Assembly: GCA_030015575.1 (NCBI GenBank)
Contig: JASDDO010000026.1
Span: 191,853,739 to 191,917,738 of the forward strand
DNA length: 64,000 bases
From: Agapanthus africanus
Lineage: Eukaryota > Streptophyta > Magnoliopsida > Asparagales > Amaryllidaceae
Direction of reading: 5' to 3'
Shown here piece after piece: positions 10,925 through 20,459 of the stretch (position 1 is the first letter of the stretch; each line of letters begins with the position of its first letter). The position numbers were made by a program, and so were the translations under genes. Under the pieces are notes generated by a model, which was given only the letters and a program-made list of their open reading frames with translations, was not told where the DNA came from and did not search any database.

Positions 10925-11869
10925 CTTGCACAAAAAGAAACGAGGGTTAGATGTCAATACTACATTACAAATTCTGACATCCGGTACTTTAAATTTTTAC
11001 TACCCTGCAATGCAGGAAAAAGAGATCAAGGGAGGCCCACAAAATCAAAGTGATGGCTCATCATTGATGAGACAGACAATTATTAAGGAAGAAATCCTAA
11101 AAGATTCTCATTTAATGAGAAACTCATTGGGCCAAGGAGTTCAACTCCCTCGAGAGCAGTGCTTTGCAAACAGAGATTACATCTGTCAACTTTAATGATG
11201 AAGGGAATAAAAATTCCCCAAAATTTTCTAAGAGCCATACTCTGTGAAAACGATGGAGTAATCCATCAGAACCATAAAAAAGCAAAGCTTTTTATAGAGT
11301 AAAAACTCCAAGATTTTTAAGATCTACAAAAAGAATTCTAAGAGTTCTTTATGAAGATGAACAATGTTGTAATTAATGCGTTATGTAACCCTAAAAATCC
11401 ATTTTTTAGATCTATGATCTAATAAGAGCAATGCTTTATTTAAGGGGTTCGATTATGATCCTTACCAAATTTGGACAGAGTTCTAAGTCTAAAAGGAATT
11501 TCCTTGGGTAGAGATCTAAGCTCTGAAGGGAGAATTAAATTCTTATAAACAAGAAAGAAAGAAGATGAACAGAAGTCATCTCAAGGGCCAAAGGCCCTAC
11601 TTATAGACGTTGCAAGACGATCCAACTTCAAAGATGATCCAACGGTGGAAAGGTTGCCACCGCTGCACTCACGTGTGAGCCACGTGAGCGCAACGGTGAG
11701 GGGGGGCATTTGTTTTCCCCTAATAAGAGAGCAAGGCTTTATTCAAAATTTGAACTGAGGCAGCGCCTCACGTGCAAAGCATGAGAGCGCCAGCGCCAAG
11801 AGTTAAAAACTCTGAGGCAGCGCCTCACGTGCAAAGTACGAAAGCGCTAGTGCCAGAACAAAAAGTTCT
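10925..11869. other. AT-rich non-coding stretch before the 121-bp array
   Basis: No gene recognised. The purine-rich run at about 10931-10950 on the plus strand is the complement of the splice-acceptor pyrimidine tract of the antisense gene. It could equally be a polypurine tract marking the start of a plus-strand LTR, and I cannot decide. Between 11690 and 11860 a roughly 65-bp segment with ggcagcgcctcacgtgcaaa is duplicated (about 11757 and 11815) and contains CACGTG-type motifs. Confidence 0.4.
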
Positions 11870-12400
11870 CCACCCTTGGATCAAAGATCTAACGAAGATA
11901 ATAAATCATCAGAGCACAGAATTAAATTCTGATTGAGGAAATACTCCCCAAATATTTCTAAACAAGAAATATTGTGTTCTGTAAATCAGAGCACCGTTGG
12001 ATCAAAGATCCAATGGTGATTAAAAATCATCAAGATAAAGAATTAAATTCTGATTGAGGAAATACTCCTCAAATCTTTCTAAACAAGAAAGATTGTGCTC
12101 TGTAAATCATAGCACCGTTGGATCAAAAATCCAATGGTGATTAAAAATCACCAAGATACAGAATTAAATTCTGATTGAGGAAATACTCCTCAAATCATTC
12201 TAAATAAGAAAGATTGTGCTCTGTAAATTATAGCACCGTTGGAAAGATCCAATGGTGATTAAAAAAATCGCCAAGATACAGAATAAACTCTGTATGGAAA
12301 AATATTTGCCCAATGTTGTTAAAAACAAGAAAAATGTCTTCTGTAAAACAGAAGTTCTTGGATCAAAGATCCAACGGTGGATAAATTCCCCAAATCAACT
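11870..12400 (+). repeat. 121-bp tandem array with hairpin motif
   Basis: Four units with period 120-121 bp: attaaattct at 11921, 12042 and 12163, and a diverged form at 12283. Each includes ttgaggaaatactcc and an inverted repeat, ttggatc-aaa-gatccaa flanked by cacc/ggtg, which can form a stem of 11-12 bp. The array lies directly upstream of a TATA box, so it may sit in the U3 of a plus-strand LTR. Confidence 0.85.
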
Positions 12401-12454
12401 GAGAAATCTCTCAATGAGAGATTTTCTTAACTGAATCAACAAATCAGCCTCCAC

Positions 12455-12463
12455 TATATAAAG
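12455..12463 (+). promoter_or_regulatory. Putative TATA box in LTR-like region
   Basis: The sequence ccactatataaagacccc is a strong plant TATA context. It lies about 55 bp after the 121-bp array and before the 110-bp repeat. In Tat elements an LTR promoter would be expected downstream of the antisense gene, so this may be the promoter of the Tat-P 3' LTR. I could not fix the LTR borders. Confidence 0.5.
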
Positions 12464-12544
12464 ACCCCAAGATTTCAAGTCTTGCACAGAAGAACCACCC
12501 CATAAACTTAAAACTTCAAGACGAGAACGATTTCTTCTCAAGGT

Positions 12545-12770
12545 AAATAAAAAGTAGAGAGATCATAGCATCTCCTCTATATCTAAGAGTTTAAGTCTCA
12601 CATCAGAAGAACTTAGTTCTTTTTCCAGATCACAGATCTATAAGACAAAGTCTTTCATAAAAGTAAGAGAGGTCATAGCATCTCCTCCATATCTAAGAGT
12701 TTAACTCTCACATCAGAAGAACTTAGTTATTTTTCCAGATCTCAGATCTATAAGATGAAACTTTTCACAA
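12545..12770 (+). repeat. 110-bp tandem duplication
   Basis: Two copies of a unit with tcatagcatctcct and catcagaagaacttagtt; the first block starts at 12563 and 12673, a 110-bp period. It lies just downstream of the TATA box, so it would be in the transcribed R/U5 part if this is an LTR. Confidence 0.85.
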
Positions 12771-12817
12771 GTGAGAATCAAATTCTAAAAGAATTGAATT
12801 GGGCAGAACAAAAACTC

Positions 12818-13345
12818 AGTGCTTAGCACTCAAAGTATGGTGCTCAGCGCTGAGCACTCCTCGTGCTCCTCACATAGGCGCTATTTAATAATAAGCGCTT
12901 AGCACTCAAAATCTGGCGCTCAGCACCGAGCGCTCCACGTGCTCCTCAAGTGGACGCTATTTAATAATAAGCGCTTAGCACACAAAATCTGGCGCTCAGC
13001 GCTGAGCACTACACGTGCTCCTCACGTAGGCGCAATTTAATAATAAGCATTTAGCACACAAAATTTGGCGCTCAGCACCTAGCGCTCCACGTGCTCCTCA
13101 CATGGCCTCTATTTAATAATAAGCGCATAGCACTCAAAATCTGGCGCTCGGCGCCGAGTGCTCCATGTGCTCCTCACGTGAGCGCTATTTAATAAAAAGT
13201 GCTTAGCACTCAAAGTCTGGCGCTCAGCGCCAAGCGCTCCACGTGCTCCTCACGTGGGTGTTATTTAATAAAAAGTGCTTGGCACTCAAAGTTGCGCTCA
13301 GCGCCGAGCGCCTCACGTGCTCAGCACGTGGGCGCCATAAATTTT
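12818..13345 (+). repeat. 76-bp GC/AT-alternating array with G-box pairs
   Basis: About seven units with an exact 76-bp period (aagcgctt-type blocks at 12893, 12969, 13045, 13121, 13197 and 13273). Each unit has three parts: a ggcgctcagcgc palindrome-like block, a pair of CACGTG-like hexamers separated by about 5 bp (best kept near 13240-13260 and 13314-13330), and an AT part (ctatttaataa). CACGTG is the G-box bound by bHLH and bZIP factors in plants. Whether it acts so here is unknown. Confidence 0.88.
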
Positions 13346-13679
13346 TTAACACTCCATATAAAAGAATATGAATAAAACAAAAGGAGAAAGGGGTGTCAGA
13401 ACCTAAATCAATGCTCAGCAGTGCTGATACAAAAGGGGATGAAGCCCAAATAAGTAATCAAGTGGGCTAAGCCCAAGGTTGGCCAAACCCCAAATCGACC
13501 GAGCCCATAGGTCTCTTCGAAATTGGCCTTAGTGCCAAACGAGACTATCAAGTCCCTGATGAACATTCTTTGGTTCAAGGGTACATCTCTCCACACCTCT
13601 AATACATTTCGTTGTAATTCTTCAACGTCTTCTGAGAGGTGAAGGGTCCCAATAACCAAGACTCTTGGCGCACCCGTAA
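13346..13679. other. Unassigned stretch before the 55-bp array
   Basis: A minus frame of 95 codons (13408-13695) is open here and contains VEELQRNVLEVWRDVPLNQR. I do not recognise it, it has no supporting context, and it may be chance. The DNA leads into an array related to the one after Tat-P integrase, so this may be the matching part of a second, diverged plus-strand Tat element. Confidence 0.3.
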
Positions 13680-13945
13680 ACCCATTGGACCGCAATGTCC
13701 CTAAACTAAACTACATGGACTATGATGTCCTTAATCCCAATGGACCGCAAAGTCCCTAAACTAAACTCTACGGACTATGATGTCCTATGATGTCCTTAAA
13801 CCCAATGGACCGCAACGTCCCTAAACTAAACTCTACGGGCTATGATGTCCTTAAACCCAATGGAATGCAACATCCCTAAATTAAACTCTACGGACTATGA
13901 TATCCTTAAACTCAACGGACCGCAACCTCCCTAAACTAAAGCAAT
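13680..13945 (+). repeat. 55-bp array related to the 27-bp array
   Basis: About five units; ggaccgcaa-type starts at 13687, 13742, 13807, 13862 and 13917 (55 bp, one unit enlarged by a short duplication of tatgatgtcc). Each unit is a dimer: ggaccgcaatgtccctaaac followed by ggactatgatgtccttaaac. It shares core and orientation with the array at 3495-3750, so both are the same Tat-specific satellite-like block in two element copies. Confidence 0.88.
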
Positions 13946-15089
13946 ATAGCCCAAATGCTCTTTTGTTGGATCTAAATGATCATAAAACCTTTTTAAGTAG
14001 ATCTTTGTCTAAAATTAGACTAACGTATTCATAACAAACATTTAAGTTGATCTTAATCTCAAATGAGGTTAACGAGCCTTAAATCAACCAAACCCAAATC
14101 TAAGAAAATACGGATTTGGACTAATCCCCACCCTACGGGCGACAACTCAAATTAGTCTCCGTATACAATCCACGGGCAACCTAAAGTAAAACAAACACAC
14201 ATGACACGAAGTAACCTTCTGGAGCAAGAGAATGTGCTTATCGCTGCACGGTAACGTAATTAACTGCAGGGTCTTATGCATGTAGGGAAGAGCGTCCCCA
14301 CAATCAAAAAAACCCTCACAACGAGTGGGAATCTGACGACGTCTGCTACAACGGACGCATCTGTTTAAACATTCGATACATGGTGCCATAAATTAACTTG
14401 GCATCTTCGGAGTGGTAGGCGGATAAAACCAAATAGCATCTGCACCCAAATTCAGGCAAGACGTTTGTCTTCCCAGCTTTCGGCGGTAAACAATGCCGTA
14501 AGCGGCTAGCGCCGGGAGAGGGGCGGTTATGGAAGTAGAAGCTCCGACCCCTTAGGGCGGTGCTGAGCAAGGCGAGATCCAGGCAAAGCCTGCAGCCTGA
14601 GCTTTTTGCTTTTCCCTTTATTTTTTCTCAAATTTTGTAAGTCTCCAGGCACTTTTGTAAGGTTGAGGAGCCCAGAATACCTTGTAAAGACTTTCGGAAC
14701 CTGAATAAAACTGGGTTTATTTTCCTCTACATGAAAATGTGTTTCTTGTATGAGTACTTGAGCTTGTCGGTCTTTTCCTCCATTCAAGTGTTAGGCCTTA
14801 GGACGATGACCGGCCTTTTAAATGATGATCGCGCGTCGAGCGTTAGTCAATTAATTGCCAAGTGCAGGAAGGTCGGTGCCCTCCCGCCCTCGGAGTCGAG
14901 GTGGCGATCATTCACATAGAATACATCAGAAGATCCATCAGTGTATGACGGTCGATATCTGCCCATTCCTTAGAGTCGGACCAACGACGAGGTCTCTTAG
15001 AGTAAGTTGAACACTAGCCAAGTTAGAATTGGTCGGAGTTGACTGATTCCCCTTTGATGTAGTTCCTAGACCCTCATCTTGGGATGGTA
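13946..15089. other. Tat-like 3' debris without a recognisable gene
   Basis: The segment 14116-14175 (with cgtatacaatccacgggc) matches the region near 4660-4685, again pointing to Tat 3' sequence. At 14633-14710 there is a block, ttttgtaaggttgaggagcc followed by an AATAAA at about 14703, that recurs at the end of the small unit at 16291-16828. Overlapping short frames at 14147-14919 on both strands show no family features. Confidence 0.4.
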
Positions 15090-16015
15090 GGAATTTATCA
15101 CTCGGAGGTTAGCCGAGCAGGGATCTGCATAGTTTTCCCTTGGTGGGGCTTCGATCCTTAGCGTCGGTGGATAGGAAGTTACCCACTAAGGATTGATCGA
15201 TCAGGGAAGCTGCTCGGTGGCCTCTTGATGAGGGCTTTGATCCTTAGTGTAGGTGGGTGGGAAGTTACCCGCTAAGGATTGACCGTGCAGGGAAGCTGCT
15301 CGATGGCCTCTTGATGAGGGGTTTAAATCCTTGGCGTCGGTGGTTAGGGAACTACCCGCCATGTATTGACCGAGCAAGGAAGATGCTCGGTGGCCTCTCG
15401 ATGAGGGCTTTAGATCCTTGGCGTCGGTGGGTAGGAAGTTACCCGCTAAGGATTGACCGAGCAGGGAAGATGCTCGGTGGTCTCTTGATGAGGGCTTTAG
15501 ATCCTTAGCGTCGGTGGGTAGGGAACTACGCTCCAGGGATTGACCGAGTAGGGAAGCTGTTCGGTGGCCTCTTGGTGAGGGCTTCGATCCTTAGCGTAGG
15601 TGGGTAGGAAGTTACCCACTAAGGATTGACCGAGCAGGGAAGCTCCTCGGTTGCCTTTTGATGAGGGCTTTAGATCCTTGGCATCGGTGGGTAGGGAACT
15701 ACCCACCAGGGATTGACCAAGCAGGGAAGCTTCTCCGTGGCTTCTTGGTGAGGGCTTCAATCCTTAGCGTAGGTGGGTAGGAAATTACCCGCTAAGGATT
15801 GATCGAGCAGGGAAGCTACTCGGTGGCCTCTTGATGAGGGTTTTAATCTTTAGCGTAGGTGGGTAGGAAGTTACCCGCTAAGGATTGACCGAGCAGGGAA
15901 GCTACTTGGTGGCCTCTTGATAAGGGATTTAGATCCTTGGCATCGGTGGGTAGGGAACTACCCGCCAGGGATTGATCGAGCAGGGAAGATGCTCGGTAGC
16001 CTCTTGGTGAGGGAT
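15090..16015 (+). repeat. 86-87-bp tandem array, two hairpins per unit
   Basis: About ten to eleven units; gatcctt starts at 15413, 15500 and 15586. Each unit carries two inverted repeats. The first pairs ccttagcg and gggta with taccc and cgctaagg across about 16 bp. The second is accgagca-gggaagc-tgctcggt, a perfect 8-bp stem with a 7-base loop. Variants at 15340-15350 and 15945-15970 alter both arms (taccc kept, cgcc in place of cgct), so some units have weaker stems. Plus and minus frames through the array are repeat artefacts. Confidence 0.92.
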
Positions 16016-16290
16016 TTTTAGACTTCTCTTCGCCTTCATGGGGCGTCGTTCAACCTCCCTTGACCCGTAAAATCTGGAAGAGTGACTATCGCAGACAACA
16101 CGTGGCAGAAACGCACAGGCAAGGCGCGACGCTCTGTGATTCGCATCGTTCCAACTTCCAATTGACCGCTTAAGGGCTCATAAGGATTAGCATGGTCACC
16201 ACGTGAAAGCTCTGTATTGGGAAATTTGAAAATATCCCGTAATTCGCGTTGCTGCGCGCGCAAAATTCGGCCTTTAGGGATTCTGTTGGG

Positions 16291-16828
16291 GCTATAAATA
16301 GCGAAGGCATGTTGGTTTCTTTTAGCCTTGCGTTTCTAAAAATGGTCTGGTTTATCTACTCCATTAAAGAGATCATCTCTCGTGACGAAATGTACCTGTA
16401 CGACCAGGGATGCACCGAGGAGACGTACCAAACGGTGATTGAGCATGTGGAGGACCATTTCGGTCGTCTACTTCCCCGGCGGTCACCCCTCCTCCAATTG
16501 CTCATGTATGCGATTTCGAGGATGTCCCCGGGGCTGCATAACTCCTTGTCTCCATAGCTGCTGGACAAGGCACTTGACAAGATGCACACGCTCCTTCACC
16601 ACGGCCTGATTTCGAAAAGCCGGTGGGACCGATCTGTGGCTCTTCTTCAGGGGTGCTTCCGTGGCATTTCGGGTCCGCGGTCAACATCAGAGGGAGCGGG
16701 CAGAAGAAGCTAAGGCTCGGCTAATGGAGATCTCCTCGGAGTACCATCAGCAGTGCTTTCTCAACCCCTTACCCCTTTGTTGTAATTTTTTGTAAGGCTG
16801 AGGAGCCTATAGTACCTTTTAACGAATA
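16291..16828 (+). pseudogene. Small plus-strand gene-like unit with TATA box and poly(A) signal
   Basis: A TATA box (ctataaatag, 16291-16300) precedes an ATG at 16342 by about 45 bp. The frame encodes a short acidic/helical protein with YDQGCTEETYQTVIEHVEDH, is stopped by TAG at 16555-16557, and remains similar in style beyond it with a likely frameshift near 16650. A TAA lies at 16793-16795 and AATAAA at about 16823. The unit would encode roughly 150 residues if whole. I do not recognise the family. It ends about 180 bp from the stop of the minus-strand Tat integrase, so relative to that element it is an antisense gene, like the mobile-domain gene of Tat-P. Confidence 0.42.
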
Positions 16829-17008
16829 AAGTTCTTCTTTTCTGATGTGTTTTATCTCTTTATGTCCCTTAGTACTTTTTACATACTCTCTCATAAATGA
16901 ATCTAGGGATCTCAAAACCGAGAAAAAGAACAAAATTTGCGGACGAATTCCCTTTTAATTCAAGAGACTTAAGAAAAATTACAAAGCTTTGAAAATAAGA
17001 AAATACAT
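16829..17008. other. Intergenic strip between small unit and Tat-M integrase
   Basis: AT-rich DNA between two genes pointing at each other. It contains no frame or repeat that I can assign. Confidence 0.4.
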
Positions 17009-17279
17009 TCATTTGTATAGTTTGATTTGTTCAGCGTTATGGGGCCAAAGAAACTTGCGTCCCCCGGCGTCTTGTAAGCGATAGGCTCCACCAGGCAATA
17101 CTTCAGAGATGAGGAAAGGGTCATCCTACTTCGAAGAGAACTTGTGCAGTTTGCCCTGATCTACGAATTCATTCCGCCCTAAGACCAAATCTCCCGTCTT
17201 GAAGGTGAGATGCTTAACTCGTGCGTTGTAGTTGCGAGCAGTTTGTTGTTGGTAAGCGGCCGCTTTGATCTATGCTCGG
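17009..17279 (-). pseudogene. Tat-lineage integrase C-terminus, distal part (element Tat-M)
   Basis: Minus-strand translation gives AAAYQQQTARNYNARVKH, then FKTGDLVLGRNEF and GGAYRLQDAGGRKFLWPHNAE, ending at TGA 17009-17011. These are hallmark blocks of the Tat/gypsy integrase tail. One in-frame TAG lies near 17133, just before the DDPFLISEVLPGGAYR block. The gene continues at 26244 on the other side of Athila-1, which inserted with a 5-bp duplication (ctcgg here, cttgg at 26244-26248). Confidence 0.85.
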
Positions 17280-19038
17280 TGATTGATACGAATTCTCGTT
17301 GTGTCGGTATTTAGAAAATTTGTATAGAAATCACAACCAAAAATATTTTGACCGCAATCAATAACGGTGTCGAATGTAGCGCGTTAGTAAGTGCGGATCG
17401 TCCACAGGGAAAGTGTAATAGTTCGTGTTTCGATTTAGATGAGTTGAAACTTTAAAGGAAAGAAAAGAAACAATTCATGATTTGTAAATTGAATTTCAAG
17501 AATTAGAAAAATCTAGTCTAAATCAAGAAACGATAAAATCAAGAATTGAGAATTTGATGATTTCCAAACCAAATATCAAGAATCGAAGTGAGGCTCGTAG
17601 GAATCGATCGGATCTATAGATGTGATGAAATCTATTGATTACGTATTCTTATCCATCGATGAATTGATACTAGATCGATGATGATCGACGAGAATTAGGG
17701 ATTTCTTATGAAACTAAGGTTTCATCATTTATCCCTTGTTCCTTCGTCGATATCATTCACATTCTAGCCTCTAGTAAATTCAAGAATCGATCGTGGATCC
17801 CTAATTTCGAGCGATCACAATCAAGAAAGCATCGCAACGAAACTAGGTCGTCAATTCTTCAATTTGCTAGGGTTTACAAAACTCGTAGGACTTAAGAATC
17901 GTTTTAAGATTTGTTACATCATCATTCTATTGATCGTCTCGACTCCTTTACGAGCGGAGTTTTACTCAAACATCACAACAAGAACCACAATCACAAATTG
18001 AGATCGAATCATGATGCAAGAATTTAAAGAAAGCAAGATTAAAGAATTTCACCTTTTTTTCAACAATTCTGTTACAAATCGCTCAAGAACTACAAGAGGA
18101 AGAACTCGATCGTCGATTTGGCTTCGCTCGTCTCCTTGAGTCGCGGATCGGCTTGGATCACTTGCTCGATTGAAGATCGGCTCCGCTCCTAAAAGGTTGA
18201 AGGCTTCTCACTTGAATGGTACTGGGGATCTTGAATTTAGCTTTGGATTTTGGATTTTTGAGGCACAAGTTGTGTCACTCAACTTGTGTTAGAAATGGGG
18301 GAGATTAGAGATTAATGAACTAATGATTTAATGAACAACCTCAACCCTTAGATCTAGGCTCATTTTTATACACCTTGTAACTCTAGATCTAGGATTCAAA
18401 ATTTGAATTTCCCACCAAAAGTTTGTTATAGGGAGAGGTTTCTAGAAGTAGTTAGTTGGAGGGAGCTTCTAGAAATGGTTTGTTAGGCCGAGCCTTATAG
18501 ATGAAGCCACGTGGAGAATCTGGAGTGATCTGGAAGCTACTGCCGTTATGGGTAGCACGTGCAGAAAATATGACCTGCTGATGTCACTACCTTGCCGCGG
18601 ATCCGCGGCGCCAAGGGGGTTCGGACAGCGGATCCGCGGCCATTTATAGGCCTTGGTGCTTGATCTTTTTAGCTCTTCTACCTTTTGATTTATGGAACAT
18701 TCTCTGATTTGCTGAAACTTGTAATTTATCCTTGGTCACTGCCAGATCTCTAGCCTTTGAGTTGGCGTATTTTATCAGCATTATTTTCACAATTTTGGCT
18801 CGATTCCTGGAATTTCCTGCACAGAATTCGACACAAGTGTTGCGCAGTACAAGGATGATGCGATACCATGATAAATAGTCAATTTCCCTAAAAATGCCGG
18901 TTTTAGTATACAGTACAGGTAATTCAGTATTATACAGGTGTTTTGCTAATATGTGCAATATGAATACAGAACACCTCTAGATGAATGCAAAAGATAGGGA
19001 AATTGACGTATTAAAAATACATTATTTTCGACTAATCA
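17280..19038 (-). repeat. 3' LTR of Athila-1
   Basis: 1759 bp with TG...CA ends. It contains a GC-rich pair of cggatccg palindromes (18598 and 18629) and, about 240-270 bp further along the minus strand, a TATA-like tataaaaatga (near 18365). It is almost identical to the 5' LTR at 24484-26243. Short frames inside both copies (for example 18644-18958) are LTR sequence, not genes. Confidence 0.92.
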
Positions 19039-20459
19039 AATTCCCCCAAAAATTTTTTCGGTCGTCCCGAGCGAACTGTTTTATTAAAAAGAGAAGGAGA
19101 AAATAAAGAAAGAGAAAAACTAACTAGCACACTTTCATAGGCAACACGATTGCACTGAGCACGTGCAACAAGCCTTTAAACCTCTAGGTGTCCCTAGTAG
19201 GAGGAGTGTTGTCTCCTGAGGGTTTTCAGCGGATTGCACCCACAAAATCCAATAATAAAAGGAAGATCGTGAATATTACATTTAAAGACAAGAATTGTAA
19301 AAGAAAGAATTTGAAAATTAGGGTTTCCAACTAAGCTAGCTTTTTGGTTGTCATGAGCCCTATCTTAATACTCTTGAAAAGATGTCAGAAATCACGTTCT
19401 CCCTCAATAAAACATCGTCTTATTCTTCATTCCTATCTGTCTTCCAAACAACGATCATATAACCCTACGTGTGTGTAATAAACATCACTACACCCGGAGA
19501 ATTCAATTCAAGCTATCATACTCTTGTCCATCAGCCTCAGTACTTTTAAATTAATGAATATTTAGGATTGCTCACACACTTTCATGCGACCGTTAATACT
19601 TCTTGAGGTACTAACCGACCGATTACTCATGTGCTTGCTTATTTGGTGTTTTTCCTCGTCTTGCACCACCTAAGGCTTAGCAATGACTCCCAGACCAGTT
19701 GGTCTAAGGCACTAGGTGAAGAGGCACCCTCGCTATATTTTTTTATTGCTGCCTTGGCGATAACAAAACCAGTGTTCATTTTTCTCACCATTTTATATTT
19801 TCTTCAATTTTTATTTCCTTCATACATCGGCTTTTAGACAAGAGCATTTCAAGGTATCCTCTACTATCCCGAGTTTCAAGACGTGTATAAGTGCGAATAG
19901 CAGGGTATCAACATTCAAAATGTTTGGCTTCCAGAATAGAAACTATTTTTCAGACTTATTTTTATCCTCAGATTAGTGACTTCCTTCATCTTACTAACCC
20001 TTGGGACAACGGCTCATAACTACTTATTACTAGTTCGTTTAAGAAAACTTCTAATTTTCTTGGTTTTCTTAAATTATTCCTATCTTTTGGATATAATTTT
20101 TCACTATCTAATCTTTTAATATCTTATTTATGTACAAAAATATTATTTTTTTTTTGAAAATTTTTAAATTTTTATAGGTTTTTCAAATGTTTTGTGCTTA
20201 TGCAAAGTATGATGCAAATGATGCGAAAATAAGCACAAACCTCCCCCAAACTTGTTTTCAACAGTGTCCTCACTGTTGCCATCTGCAAAATCTCGAAAAA
20301 CCTGTAAGCCTGGGAGGAATTTATTAGTGGGGGCAAAATATATAAGTGAAGATCCTCCCCCAAACTTATTTTTGGCTCATCATTTTGTAAAAATTTTCTT
20401 TTCAAGAACCAGAAAAAATGTCCCCCAAACTTGAGTTATGCAATGTTAATCTTTGAAAA
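19039..20459 (-). other. 3' untranslated region of Athila-1 with repeated polypurine-like tracts
   Basis: The polypurine tract adjoining the 3' LTR reads ttttgggggaatt on the minus strand (19039-19056). Three further close matches to aagtttgggggagg occur at 20240-20253, 20354-20367 and 20421-20432. The segment matches the 3' region of Athila-2 (about 51440-52840), including the cagtgaggacactgttg stretch near 20263-20280. No envelope-like frame is visible. The plus frame at 19631-19837 is hydrophobic by chance composition. Confidence 0.7.

Noticed and set aside
10931..10950. Polypurine tract marking the 3' LTR start of Tat-P
   Set aside because: The same bases are the pyrimidine tract of a splice acceptor of the antisense gene, and no matching LTR end was found, so the LTR border was not called.
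13408..13695. Minus-strand 95-codon ORF as a gene
   Set aside because: No recognisable family, start or context; kept only as a mention in an unassigned stretch.
19631..19837. Hydrophobic ORF as an envelope-like protein of Athila-1
   Set aside because: It is on the wrong strand relative to the element, is short, and lies in an AT-rich 3' region homologous to one without such a frame in Athila-2.
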